Source: Subtercola boreus
Lineage (GTDB): Bacteria; Actinomycetota; Actinomycetes; Actinomycetales; Microbacteriaceae
DNA: 64,000 nucleotides
NCBI RefSeq assembly: GCF_006716115.1
Contig: NZ_VFOO01000001.1
Coordinates: forward strand, 2,232,001 to 2,296,000
Reading direction: 5' to 3'
Positions 15,823 through 24,110 of the stretch are shown one piece after another. The position numbers and the translations under genes were made by a program. The stretch's first letter is position 1; each line of letters opens with the position of its first letter. The notes under the pieces are model-generated. The model had not been told where the DNA came from. It saw only the letters and a program-made list of their open reading frames with translations, and searched no databases.

Positions 15823-16770
15823 TTACAGGACGATCAGCTCAGTGCCGCCGGGCTGGTGCTCAGACAGCGTTTCGCTGCGGAGCATGACGTCGTCATAGGT
15901 GTTCCAGTAGTAGCTCCCCGTGCGCGACGAGAAGAGCCCCGTGTAGATGGTCTTCTCGAACTCACCCGAGCCCATCTTCGCCGCGCCATCCACCATGGCC
16001 ACTTGCTGCAGGGTGTGGAAGGCACGGCTCACGTTCTCCTCTTCGCTTGCCTTCTCGGGGTAGTGCGCGTTGACGTAGGTCGCGCGCACGAACCGCGACG
16101 GCGAGTAGTAGTCGCCGGGAACGCCGCGCATGTGCGACCCCGAGCCGAACGGGGTCAGGCGCGCTCGGCCGATCACACTCTCCTCGGGGAACTCGGGTGA
16201 GGTGTTGAGGTAGTTGCGCAGGTTCTCGTGGTGCCAGGCGAAGCCGGGTTGATTCGCCAGAACGTCGACGTCGTCATCGAAGATGTGCAGTCCGTCCGCC
16301 GTGTGCTCCACGACGATTGCCCGGGTCTTGTCGCCGATGATCCAGTGCAACAGGGAGCTCGGGTACTTCTCATTGATCGGCCGGTCGACGATCACCACGT
16401 TTCTGAGCGCCGCCTCGGCCTCGTCGACGCTACTGAACTGTGAGGCGACCCAGAGCGGGAACTCGAACGCGGCGACGTTCGTTGCGCCGTCGACGGGCTC
16501 CGACGCATACTGGGCGTATCCCGGAAAGTTCAGCCCCGCGACCGCCAGGCCGGCGTCGTTGCCGCAGTCGAAGTAGAGGGGCGTGCCCTCCTCCACGATG
16601 CCCATGCCGATGACGGCATGAGGGATGCTGGCCACGGCCCCGAACGGCGACGGGGCAGCGAAACCGGTGGGAGTGATGACGACTCCTTCACCGTATCCGG
16701 AGGTCCAGTCGAGATTGCGCGCCAGGTACAGGTGGCCGCTTCCGTCGGAGAATCTGATCGCTGTGCACAT
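15823..16770 (-). CDS. Linear amide C-N hydrolase (choloylglycine hydrolase/penicillin V acylase family)
   Basis: 315-aa Ntn-hydrolase. After Met removal Cys2 is the N-terminal nucleophile. Arg18 and Asp21 in LARNLDW sit exactly where the family has them, and RFVRATYV carries the conserved C-terminal Arg. ATG 16770 follows GGGGAGGG seven bases upstream, which fixes the Cys2 position. Members cleave bile-salt amides, penicillin V or acyl-homoserine lactones. No signal peptide is present, so action is cytoplasmic. For a free-living actinobacterium, signal or beta-lactam acylation seems likelier than bile-salt use, but that is inference. Confidence 0.88.
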   Translation of the reverse strand: MCTAIRFSDGSGHLYLARNLDWTSGYGEGVVITPTGFAAPSPFGAVASIPHAVIGMGIVEEGTPLYFDCGNDAGLAVAGLNFPGYAQYASEPVDGATNVAAFEFPLWVASQFSSVDEAEAALRNVVIVDRPINEKYPSSLLHWIIGDKTRAIVVEHTADGLHIFDDDVDVLANQPGFAWHHENLRNYLNTSPEFPEESVIGRARLTPFGSGSHMRGVPGDYYSPSRFVRATYVNAHYPEKASEEENVSRAFHTLQQVAMVDGAAKMGSGEFEKTIYTGLFSSRTGSYYWNTYDDVMLRSETLSEHQPGGTELIVL

Positions 16771-16909
16771 GAGATACCCTCCCCTGCGATCCGCTCCATC
16801 GCGGTGCCGCATGCCACAGTATGCTCTCCGCGCCAGCTGAAAACCAGAGTCTTCGGCGTCTGGTGCGCTGATCCGTCCCGATCTGATGCGAGCATCGACC
16901 ACAAACGAA

Positions 16910-16932
16910 AAGGCCCCGGAATCCGGGGCCTT
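16910..16932 (-). terminator. Terminator of tRNA-Gln
   Basis: AAGGCCCCGGA and TCCGGGGCCTT form an 11-bp stem, followed on the minus strand by TTTTCGTTT, directly after the tRNA 3' end. Confidence 0.85.
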
Positions 16933-16936
16933 ATTG

Positions 16937-17008
16937 CTGGGGTACCTGGACTCGAACCAAGAACAAAAGAATCAGAATCTTCCGTGTTGCCAATTACACC
17001 ATACCCCA
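16937..17008 (-). tRNA. tRNA-Gln (anticodon CTG)
   Basis: 72-nt cloverleaf. The acceptor TGGGGTA pairs with TACCCCA, the D-arm is GTGTAATTGGCAACAC, the T-arm is TTGGTTCGAGTCCAGG, and the anticodon loop TTCTGAT has CTG at 16973-16975. The T1-A72 pair is characteristic of tRNA-Gln. CCA is not encoded. Confidence 0.95.
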
Positions 17009-17100
17009 AGGGCGTGACCCCACGATCTCGGGCCGACGGTCTACTTTAGCCCACGTTCGGGCTCTGCCCAAACCGGGGGGCCGCGACATCCACCGGCCGG

Positions 17101-17517
17101 TCACTCCCCGGCGATGTTCACCAGCCAGTTCACGCCGAAACGGTCGGCGCACATGCCGAACTGGTCGCCCCAGGGCGCCTTCATCAGCGGCACGGTCACG
17201 CTGCCGCCGTTGCCCGAGAGCGCCTCCCAGAAGGCGGTGAGCTCGGCCTCGTCGGACGGTCCACCGCTCAGCGACACGGAGATGGTGTCACCGGGGTTGT
17301 ACGACATCCTGCCGGGGGTGTCGGAGGCCATCAGGTTCAGCCCGCCGGGAGTCGTCAGCTGGGAGTGCATGACCAGGTCGACCTCGGCCGGATCCTCGCT
17401 CGCGTGCATCTCCCCGAAGGTGCTCCGGATGATCTCCCCACCGAAAACGCTCTGGTAGAAGTCGAGCGCCGCACGGGCGTCGCCCCTGAAGCCGAGGTAC
17501 GGGTTGAGAATGGTCAC
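17101..17517 (-). CDS. PhnB-like VOC-family protein
   Basis: 138-aa member of the glyoxalase/bleomycin-resistance superfamily, closest in pattern to PhnB-like proteins: LNPYLGFRGDARAALDFYQSVFGGEI at the start, VMHSQL in the middle and the typical ending WGDQFGMCADRFGVNWLVNI. Metal-binding potential is uncertain, and many relatives have no known reaction. GTG 17517 has AGGAG eight bases upstream; earlier in-frame codons are GC-rich read-through. The 284 bases beyond the start are extremely C-rich low-complexity DNA with no gene. Confidence 0.85.
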   Translation of the reverse strand: MTILNPYLGFRGDARAALDFYQSVFGGEIIRSTFGEMHASEDPAEVDLVMHSQLTTPGGLNLMASDTPGRMSYNPGDTISVSLSGGPSDEAELTAFWEALSGNGGSVTVPLMKAPWGDQFGMCADRFGVNWLVNIAGE

Positions 17518-17801
17518 GGCGGGTCTCCTGTCGGGTGGCGGGCTCCCCCGGGCCTCGCGACCATTGTGGCGGAGGCGCGCCCCCGCGGCAAGAGGCGCTG
17601 CTCCCCGCCGCGCCCGCCCCGGCCCGCCCCCGCGCGCCCGGCCGCGCCCGCCCCGCCGCACCCCCGCCCGCCCCGCCGCGCCCGGGCGCTACGAACGGGC
17701 GAGGATCAGCTGACGCGGCCGCCTATACGGTGCCGTGCCGGCCCACCTTCGTCGATTCGTGCGGGAGTTGGCGGGGCGGCAGCTTGCGGAGGGGCGTGCG
17801 G

Positions 17802-19280
17802 CTAGAGCACGCCGATGAGGTGGCGGTTGATCGTCGCGGCGACCCGGGCACCGTCGCCGGCCGCGACCACGAGCTGTTGCGCGCCGGGCGGGGTCGAGTC
17901 CCCGGCCGCGAAGACGCCCGGAACCGAGGTGCGGCCGAGCGCATCCGTCACGAGGAGGGCGTCGTCGTCAGTGTCGACGCCGAGGAGGGCGCCGTAGTCG
18001 AGCGCCGGCGTCCACACCGGGCGGAGGAAGCCTCCGCTCCGCAGGATGACGGTCCCGTCCGTGAGTGCGACGCCAGTCATCCCGGTGCGATCACCTTCGA
18101 TGCTCGCGATCGGGCGTCGCTCGACGCCGATTCCCCGGGCATCCAGAGCCGCTTCGTCGTGCGCGGTGAGCTCGGCGACCCCGTTCGTGAACACGATCAG
18201 GTCGTTCGACCACTGCGAGAGCAGCAGCGCGCGCTCGGCGAGGTCGTCGGTCTCGCCGATGAGGGCAAGCGGCTCGTCGGACTTCTCGTACCCGTCGCAC
18301 TCGGTGCAGCTGTGCAGATCGGTGCCGTAGAAGGTGCGGATGCCCGGCAGGGCGGGAAGCGTCTCGGTGAGGCCGGTGGCGATGAGCACGGCGCGGGTCG
18401 TGGCGGTGCGGTCACCCGATCCGCGGATGCCCTTCGAGCGCACGACGAAGAGCTCGCCGGCGGGGGCAGGGCGGACGGCGGGGGTGGCCGGGGTGGCGGC
18501 GGTGGCGGCGTTGGCGGCGGGCTCCGTTGCGGTGGCGGGGGGCTCCTCGACGCGCTCGATGCCCGTGACGAGGGCCTGGTGGAAGGTGGCCTCGGGGTAG
18601 TGCTCGAATTCCTCGCGGCCGAGCTTCCGGAGTTCGAGCGGCGAGACGCCGTCGCGCGTCAGGAAACCGTGCGACTTCAGCGTGGCCGAGTGGCGCGGAC
18701 GGTTGCTGTCGAGCATCAGCACGCGTCGCCGGGCGCGCACGAGGTTCAGCCCGGCACTCAGGCCCGCGGGGCCGGCGCCGATGATGACCACGTCGAAGAC
18801 GTCGTCCGGATCGGGTGCGCCCGCTGCCCGGCCGTTCGGCGAGGGCGACGTACCTCCGGCTCTGGATGCCCGTTCCGGCAGCAGCCCCGACGCCGGTCCG
18901 TGCCGGCGGGCGCTCTTTGCCGGCCCGAAGGTGATGACGGGCGCCTTTGCGGGCGGTTCGGCGGGGGCATCGGCGGCTGTCGCGGACTCCGGCGCGGCCG
19001 CGGATGTGGCCGTTGCGGACACCGACGCGGCCGCGGACTCGGTGGAAGGCGCGTCAGCGGTGGTCGCGCCAGCCGGCGCCACGTCTGTCGGCGTCGTATC
19101 TGCCGGCGCCACGTCTGTCGGCGCCGCGTCAGCCGGCGCCGCGTCAGCCGGCGCCGCGTCAGCCGGCGCCGCGGGGTCCTGGGCGGCGGCAGCCGCGCGG
19201 GCGCGGGCGGCCGCGAGCGCGGCGGAGGTCATGTCACCGACGGCGGCCGCGACCGCGTCGGAACGGATCAGTCGTCCCAT
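17802..19280 (-). CDS. Thioredoxin-reductase-like flavoprotein with long disordered N-terminus
   Basis: 492-aa FAD/NAD(P)-binding oxidoreductase. Residues 1 to about 150 are a low-complexity Ala/Pro/Asp/Thr tail with APADA-type repeats. The flavin domain begins with VFDVVIIGAGPAGLSAGLNL near 160. A TrxR-like CTECDGYE motif lies near 325, and TSVPGVFAAGDST near 455 is the second FAD motif. A further Ala/Thr/Pro insert sits near 240-273. The catalytic-site spacing CxxC is kept, but with Thr-Glu inside, so disulfide chemistry is likely. Only two bases separate it from the gltX stop, so it is co-transcribed with gltX. Normal family length is about 310-330. Confidence 0.85.
   Translation of the reverse strand: MGRLIRSDAVAAAVGDMTSAALAAARARAAAAAQDPAAPADAAPADAAPADAAPTDVAPADTTPTDVAPAGATTADAPSTESAAASVSATATSAAAPESATAADAPAEPPAKAPVITFGPAKSARRHGPASGLLPERASRAGGTSPSPNGRAAGAPDPDDVFDVVIIGAGPAGLSAGLNLVRARRRVLMLDSNRPRHSATLKSHGFLTRDGVSPLELRKLGREEFEHYPEATFHQALVTGIERVEEPPATATEPAANAATAATPATPAVRPAPAGELFVVRSKGIRGSGDRTATTRAVLIATGLTETLPALPGIRTFYGTDLHSCTECDGYEKSDEPLALIGETDDLAERALLLSQWSNDLIVFTNGVAELTAHDEAALDARGIGVERRPIASIEGDRTGMTGVALTDGTVILRSGGFLRPVWTPALDYGALLGVDTDDDALLVTDALGRTSVPGVFAAGDSTPPGAQQLVVAAGDGARVAATINRHLIGVL
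19062..19171 (+). repeat. 15-bp coding tandem repeat
   Basis: GCGTCAGCCGGCGCC occurs three times exactly, with about four degenerate copies beside it. It encodes the APADA pentapeptides of the flavoprotein tail and keeps frame, so copy number can change without frameshift. Confidence 0.85.
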
Positions 19281-19282
19281 CG

Positions 19283-20872
19283 TTACGAGGTCGGCCCCGC
19301 AGCATCCGGAGCCGACGGCGAACCAGCCGCAGCATCCGAGCCCGCGGTACCAGCGCCCGCGTGCAGCGCCGCCAGGCGTGCGAGGCGCGCGACCGTCTCC
19401 GCCCTGCCGAGGATCTGCATCGACTCGAACAGCGGCGGCGAGATCTTCCGCCCGGAGAGCGCGACCCGCAGCGGGCCGTAGGCGACGCGGGGCTTCAGCC
19501 CGAGTCCCTCGATCAGGGCGGCGGCGAGGTCGTCCTTGATGCGCTCGTGGGTGAACTCCGAGAGCTCGATCAGCTCGAGCGCGCCGACGGCCGCAGCGAG
19601 GATGACGCCAGTGTTCTCGGGCAGCGTGGCCAGGGCATCCGCCTGGTAGTCGACCTCGTCGGCCGTCTGGAAGAGGAACCCGAGCATCGCGGGCGCCTCG
19701 CCGAGCAGCGCCATGCGCTCCTGCACGAGCGGGGCGGCCTCGGCGAGGGTGGCGAGCTGGTCATCCGTCGCTGGCAGCGTCAGGATGCCCGCTGTCTCCA
19801 GGTACGGGAGGGTTCGCCGCGCGAAGTCGTCGACCGCGAGGAGCCGGATGTGGTCGCCGTTGATCGACTCGGCCTTCTTCAGGTCGAACCGTGCCGGGTT
19901 CGGGTTCACGTTCACGACGTCGAAGGCGGCGACCATCTCGTCGATCGAGAACACGTCGCGGTCGTGGGTGAGCGACCAGCCGAGCAGCGCCAGGTAGTTG
20001 ACGAGGCCCTCGGGGATGAACCCGCGGTCGCGGTGGTGGAACAGGTTCGCCTCGGGGTCGCGCTTGCTGAGCTTCTTGTTGCCCTCGCCCATCACATAGG
20101 GCAGGTGCCCGAAGCGCGGGATGAACGTGGTGACGCCGATCTCGACCAGTGCGGAATACAGCGCGATCTGACGGGGTGTGGAGGAGAGGAGGTCTTCGCC
20201 CCGCAGCACGTGCGTCACACCCATCAGCGCATCGTCGACCGGGTTCACGAAGGTGTAGAGGGGCGCGCCGTTGGGGCGCACGACCACGAAGTCGACGAAG
20301 GATCCGGCGGGGAAGGTGATCTCGCCGCGCACCAGGTCATCGAAGCTGAGATCGCTGTCGGGAACGCGCAGACGTAAGGCCGGCAGGCGCCCCTCGTCGC
20401 GGAACGACTGCCGCTGGTCATCCGTCAGCGATCGGTCGAAGTTGTCGTAACCGAGCTGCTTCGGGCGGCCGGCCGCCTCATTGCGGGCGTCGATCTCCTC
20501 GGCGGTGGAGTAGCTCTCGTAGAGGTGACCGCTGGCCTTCAGCTTCTCGATGAGGTCGAGGTAGATGCTGGTGCGCTCGGACTGGCGGTAGGGGCCGTGC
20601 GGGCCGCCGACGTCGATGCCCTCGTCCCAGTCGATCCGCAGCCAGCGGAGGGCGTCGAGCAGCTGCCCGTAGCTCTCTTCGGAGTCACGGGCGGCGTCGG
20701 TGTCCTCGATGCGGAAGACCATCTTCCCGCCGTTGTGCCGCGCATACGCCCAGTTGAAGAGGGCGGTGCGGATCAGCCCGACGTGCGGGGTGCCGGTCGG
20801 CGAGGGGCAGAACCGCACGCGGATGTCGCTGCCGGTGGCCGTAGAGAAAGGGGGGAGCTCTGTGGATGACAT
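19283..20872 (-). CDS. gltX: Glutamate-tRNA ligase
   Basis: 529-aa class I aminoacyl-tRNA synthetase that charges tRNA-Glu, and in actinobacteria usually tRNA-Gln before transamidation. The HIGH-type motif is [14 protein letters not shown] (near residue 20), FRIEDTD binds the substrate, and the KMSKS-type loop is KKLSKRD (near 260). Length is normal, with an Ala/Gly/Ser-rich C-terminal extension of about 30 residues. TACAAT lies ten bases upstream of ATG 20872. The flavoprotein gene follows after two bases. tRNA-Glu and tRNA-Gln genes both occur in this window. Confidence 0.97.
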   Translation of the reverse strand: MSSTELPPFSTATGSDIRVRFCPSPTGTPHVGLIRTALFNWAYARHNGGKMVFRIEDTDAARDSEESYGQLLDALRWLRIDWDEGIDVGGPHGPYRQSERTSIYLDLIEKLKASGHLYESYSTAEEIDARNEAAGRPKQLGYDNFDRSLTDDQRQSFRDEGRLPALRLRVPDSDLSFDDLVRGEITFPAGSFVDFVVVRPNGAPLYTFVNPVDDALMGVTHVLRGEDLLSSTPRQIALYSALVEIGVTTFIPRFGHLPYVMGEGNKKLSKRDPEANLFHHRDRGFIPEGLVNYLALLGWSLTHDRDVFSIDEMVAAFDVVNVNPNPARFDLKKAESINGDHIRLLAVDDFARRTLPYLETAGILTLPATDDQLATLAEAAPLVQERMALLGEAPAMLGFLFQTADEVDYQADALATLPENTGVILAAAVGALELIELSEFTHERIKDDLAAALIEGLGLKPRVAYGPLRVALSGRKISPPLFESMQILGRAETVARLARLAALHAGAGTAGSDAAAGSPSAPDAAGPTS

Positions 20873-20882
20873 ACTGCCGCCA

Positions 20883-20888
20883 ATTGTA
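20883..20888 (-). promoter_or_regulatory. -10 element TACAAT for gltX
   Basis: TACAAT on the minus strand, ten bases before ATG 20872, giving a leader of only a few bases. Confidence 0.55.
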
Positions 20889-20953
20889 CGACGCCCGGGA
20901 AGGCGGCGCTGAGGGTGGGTGCGGTCCGGGGCGCCGGCGCCCGGGGGCGACGC

Positions 20954-20972
20954 CCGGGGGCGGCGCCCCCGG
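20954..20972 (-). terminator. Hairpin after the TetR gene
   Basis: Perfect stem CCGGGGGC / GCCCCCGG with a 3-base loop, four bases past the TetR stop. It lacks a T-run but sits in a stretch of repeated GCCCGGGGGC units. Confidence 0.55.
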
Positions 20973-20976
20973 TCGG

Positions 20977-21630
20977 TCAGAGCCCGCGTTCGACCATGTC
21001 GAGCACGCGCACGGTCGCGCCGTCGATCATCTGCGCGCTGAGGCCACGGAGCGGGCCGTCGATCACGAGCATCCCGAGTCCGTGCACGGCAGACCACGCG
21101 TAGAACTCGGCGTTCGCGCGCCGTTCGGGCGGGAGGATGCCCGCCTCGGCCCACGCGTCGAGCGCCGCGCCGAGGATCTGGAACGGGGTGCGCCCCGCCG
21201 CCCCTGCCTTGGCGGCATCGAAGCTGTTGGCGAGGTGGTCGGGCACCGAGAAGGCGGTGCGGAACAGTCCGGGTTCGTCGCGGGCGAAGGCGAGGTAGCC
21301 GGTACCGACCGCGCGGAGTGTGGCCCGGGCATCCGTCGCCGCATCGCCGGTGCCGCGCGCGCCGGTGACCGCGCTCACCTCGGCCTCCATCGCGTCGGCC
21401 GCGCGCGCCTGGGCGACGTCGGAGACAGCCCGGAGCAGGGCGCCCCTGTCGGCGAAGTGACGGTACGCGGCGTTGGGCGTCACCCCGGCGCGGCGGGTCG
21501 CCTCGCGCAGCACGACGGCATCGGGGCCTCCCGCCTCGGCCATCTCGACCCCGGCGGCGAGCAGAGCGCCCCGCAGGTCTCCGTGGCGGTAGGTCGTTCG
21601 GCCGGGTGGCACCTCCAGCTGACCACTCAT
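20977..21630 (-). CDS. TetR-family transcriptional regulator
   Basis: 217-aa repressor. The N-terminal HTH is [18 protein letters not shown] with the recognition part [25 protein letters not shown] (about residues 40-65). The larger C-terminal half is a TetR_C ligand-binding region with [23 protein letters not shown] 21630 has GGGAG seven bases upstream. It is divergent from the VOC-family gene at 21709 across a 78-bp gap, so that gene is its most likely target, together with itself. The inducer is unknown. Confidence 0.9.
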   Translation of the reverse strand: MSGQLEVPPGRTTYRHGDLRGALLAAGVEMAEAGGPDAVVLREATRRAGVTPNAAYRHFADRGALLRAVSDVAQARAADAMEAEVSAVTGARGTGDAATDARATLRAVGTGYLAFARDEPGLFRTAFSVPDHLANSFDAAKAGAAGRTPFQILGAALDAWAEAGILPPERRANAEFYAWSAVHGLGMLVIDGPLRGLSAQMIDGATVRVLDMVERGL

Positions 21631-21708
21631 CGGCCACTCCCCTAGACAACACCACGTTCGCGTGCAATTGTTGACATTGTACACATGCAGATTGAGCGAA
21701 GGAGCACA
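21631..21708. promoter_or_regulatory. TetR/VOC divergent control region
   Basis: This short gap is A/T-rich. It contains TACAAT on the minus strand (within TGTGTACAATG), the TTGACA hexamer at 21671-21676 on the plus strand, and a loose dyad GTGCA...TACAC around them. It is a plausible TetR operator overlapping both promoters; exact half-sites are not clear. Confidence 0.4.
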
Positions 21709-22086
21709 ATGTTCACCACGACAGGCGCGTTCAGTGGATTCTCCGTCGACGACATTCCCGCAGCACGCAGATTCTACGGCGAAACCCTCGGACTCACGGT
21801 GACCGACAACGAGATGGGTTTCATCGAGCTGCACCTGCCGAGCGGCGGCACCGTGCTCGCCTACCCCAAGCCGAACCACGAGCCGGCGTCGTACACGATG
21901 CTGAACTTCCCCGTCGAGAACATCGATACGGCGGTGGATGACCTGCGGAGCCGCGGCGTCGACACCAACATCTACGCGGGGGGCGGCATGCCTGTGGACG
22001 AGAAGGGCATCATGCGGGGCAACGGGCCCGACATCGCGTGGTTCCGCGACCCGGCGGGCAACGTGATCGCGGTCATCCAGGTCTGA
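21709..22086 (+). CDS. VOC-family (glyoxalase-like) protein
   Basis: 125-aa vicinal-oxygen-chelate fold protein: [22 protein letters not shown] at the start, [38 protein letters not shown], and the ending [20 protein letters not shown] 21709 with GGAG five bases upstream is preferred to ATG 21685. It is divergent from the TetR regulator, which suggests inducible detoxification or degradation of a small compound. Metal ligands cannot be assigned with confidence. Confidence 0.88.
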   Translation: MFTTTGAFSGFSVDDIPAARRFYGETLGLTVTDNEMGFIELHLPSGGTVLAYPKPNHEPASYTMLNFPVENIDTAVDDLRSRGVDTNIYAGGGMPVDEKGIMRGNGPDIAWFRDPAGNVIAVIQV

Positions 22087-22190
22087 CGCTCTGGCAGCGC
22101 CGGGCCGCCATACAGCGGGTACTCTTCACTGTCGGTCGTGCGTGCGAGACTGCCGCGAAGACGTAGCGACCCGGACCGAGGAGGTGTGAC

Positions 22191-23828
22191 ATGGGTGCCC
22201 TGACCCAGGCGCGGGCCCTCCGCCCCTTCCGGGTTCCGCAGTACCGGCTGCTCGTGGCGGCCCTCACGTTCTCGCTCTTCGGCTCGGGCATGTGGCTCGT
22301 CGCGGTCGTCTGGCAGGTCATCGCGCTCGGCGGCGGGCCGACCGACCTGTCCCTGGTGGCAGCCGGGGCGAGCGTGGGGCTGGTCGCAGCGGTGCTCGTC
22401 GGCGGAGTTGCAGCCGATCGCGTGCCGCAGCGCGCCATCCTGATCTCGACCGAGTCCGTCAAGACGGCCACCGTCGCCGTCGTCGCCGCGCTCGCCCTCA
22501 GCGGGACCCTGTCCCTCTGGCACCTGGTCGTCGCCTCGACGCTGCTCGGGGTGGTCGACGGCTTCTTCTACCCGGCGTACTCGGCCCTGTTGCCGTCAGT
22601 GCTGCCACCGGATGACCTGCTCGCCGCGAACGGAGTCGAGGGCATGCTGCGGCCGGCCCTGATGTCCGCAGCGGGTCCAGCCGTGGCGAGCGCGGCCATC
22701 GCGGCCCTCTCCCCCGGGCTGGCGTTCGCGCTCGTGGCGGTGTCGCAGGCGGTCGGGGTGGGGGTGCTCGTCGCGATGCGCCGGGCGAACGCGGTGGGGG
22801 TGGCGTCGTCGGCGTCGGCGGGTACCGTGGCAGTCCCGGCAGGGGCGAGGGCGTCGGCGTCGCCGTCGTCGGGTGCCGTGGCGGCCCCGGGTGGGGCCAG
22901 GGAGGCGGCGGGTACCGTGGCGGTCCCGGGTCGGGCTGGGGCGTCGGTGGAAGCCGGAGTAGCCCAGGCTACGGCGGGTGGCACGGAGGTCGCCGGCACG
23001 ACGGAAGACGTCTGCGCGGCGGGGCTCGCCAGCACGGCGGTCAGCGCCGGCTCGGATGCAGGCGCCGGCACGGGGGCCAGCACGGCAGGAGTCACCGGTG
23101 CGGCGGACGGCAAGGGCGAGCGGTCCGCGCATCCACTCCGCGGAGCGTTCGGTGACCTCGTCGGCGGGTTCCGCTACATGGTGACCACCCCGTGGCTGCT
23201 GGCCACGCTGCTGTTCGCGAGCCTGCTCGTGCTCGTCGTCATGGGGCCCATCGAGGTTCTGTTGCCCTTCGCCGTACGCGACCAGACGGGCGGCGGAGCG
23301 GGCTCGTTCGCGCTGGTGCTCACCGCGTACGGGGTGGGCGGCATCCTCGGCTCCCTCACCGTCGCCTCGCTGCGGCTCCCCCGCCGCTACCTGACGATCA
23401 TGACGTTGCTCTGGGGTGCAGGCGTCATCCCGCTCGCTGTCGTCGGCTTCTCCAGCGAGCTGTGGATGATGATCGTGGCCCTGTTCGTCGTCGGCTTCAC
23501 CTTCTCGGCCGCCACCGTGATCTGGGGCACCCTCCTGCAACGCCGGGTGCCGAGCCACATGCTCGGCCGGGTCTCGAGCCTCGACTTCTTCGTGTCGCTG
23601 CTCTTCATGCCGATCTCGATGGCATTCGCAGGTCCCATCGGGGAAGCCGTCGGCCTGCAGCCTGCCTTCCTCGTGGCGGGACTCGCCCCGGTGTTCCTCG
23701 CCGTCATCGCGATCGTGGCGGCGCGGATGCCACGCGACGAGGTCGCGCACCCCCTCGACGACTACGCGGGCGGCGAACTCACCCCGCCCGCGGCCACGGC
23801 CACGCCCGCTCCCGCCCTCGACCGCTAG
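22191..23828 (+). CDS. MFS transporter with expanded central loop
   Basis: 545-aa major-facilitator exporter of the MFS_3 (enterobactin/macrolide exporter-like) type. FRVPQYRLLVAALTFSLFGSGMWLVAVVWQV is the first helix pair, the conserved GVAADRVPQR loop follows helix 2, and the second half starts at GAFGDLVGGFRYM. Between helices 6 and 7, residues about 203-312 are a low-complexity Ala/Gly/Val/Ser/Thr stretch encoded by GC-rich near-repeats; relatives have a much shorter loop there. GAGGAGG seven bases upstream supports ATG 22191. Substrate unknown; drug or siderophore export is usual for the group. Confidence 0.87.
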   Translation: MGALTQARALRPFRVPQYRLLVAALTFSLFGSGMWLVAVVWQVIALGGGPTDLSLVAAGASVGLVAAVLVGGVAADRVPQRAILISTESVKTATVAVVAALALSGTLSLWHLVVASTLLGVVDGFFYPAYSALLPSVLPPDDLLAANGVEGMLRPALMSAAGPAVASAAIAALSPGLAFALVAVSQAVGVGVLVAMRRANAVGVASSASAGTVAVPAGARASASPSSGAVAAPGGAREAAGTVAVPGRAGASVEAGVAQATAGGTEVAGTTEDVCAAGLASTAVSAGSDAGAGTGASTAGVTGAADGKGERSAHPLRGAFGDLVGGFRYMVTTPWLLATLLFASLLVLVVMGPIEVLLPFAVRDQTGGGAGSFALVLTAYGVGGILGSLTVASLRLPRRYLTIMTLLWGAGVIPLAVVGFSSELWMMIVALFVVGFTFSAATVIWGTLLQRRVPSHMLGRVSSLDFFVSLLFMPISMAFAGPIGEAVGLQPAFLVAGLAPVFLAVIAIVAARMPRDEVAHPLDDYAGGELTPPAATATPAPALDR

Positions 23829-23879
23829 TCGAGCGCCGCTCCCACCCCGCCCCCTCGCGGCCCTCGCGCCATCCGACCC

Positions 23880-24024
23880 GGATTGTCGCTTCCGCGCCTG
23901 CCTCGCGCCCCGTGCGTCTCTCGCCATCCGCCGCACCGCAGCGGCGCTCCCCCGCCACCCCTACCGCGCTATCCGCCGCGGATTGTCGCTTCCGCGCATG
24001 CGCGCGCAGGCGCGAAAGCGACAA
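23880..24024. repeat. GGATTGTCGCTTCCGCGC repeats with inverted partner
   Basis: GGATTGTCGCTTCCGCGC occurs at 23880-23897 and again at 23980-23997. An inverted arm GCGCGAAAGCGACAA at 24010-24024 pairs with the second copy over 15 positions with one mismatch. The copies are preceded by ATCCGACCC and ATCCGCCGC, resembling the centres of the palindromes at 24901-24964 and 29658-29719. The rest of the gap 23829-24110 holds no gene. Confidence 0.7.
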
Positions 24025-24110
24025 AGGGGCACGGGAACCACCTTCGCGGCGATGCCTACGGCACGCGAGCCGCGGCCGCGCTGGCGGAACCCGGCGCGGC
24101 CCGCGCCCGC

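Noticed and set aside
17521-17801. Gene or regulatory RNA in the C-rich gap
   Set aside because: Almost pure C/G low-complexity sequence. No hairpin beyond chance and no start signals; I see nothing supportable.
19283-21709. 808-codon minus-strand frame running through gltX into the TetR region
   Set aside because: Everything upstream of ATG 20872 is Arg-rich read-through of the TetR gene in another frame; the synthetase itself begins at 20872.
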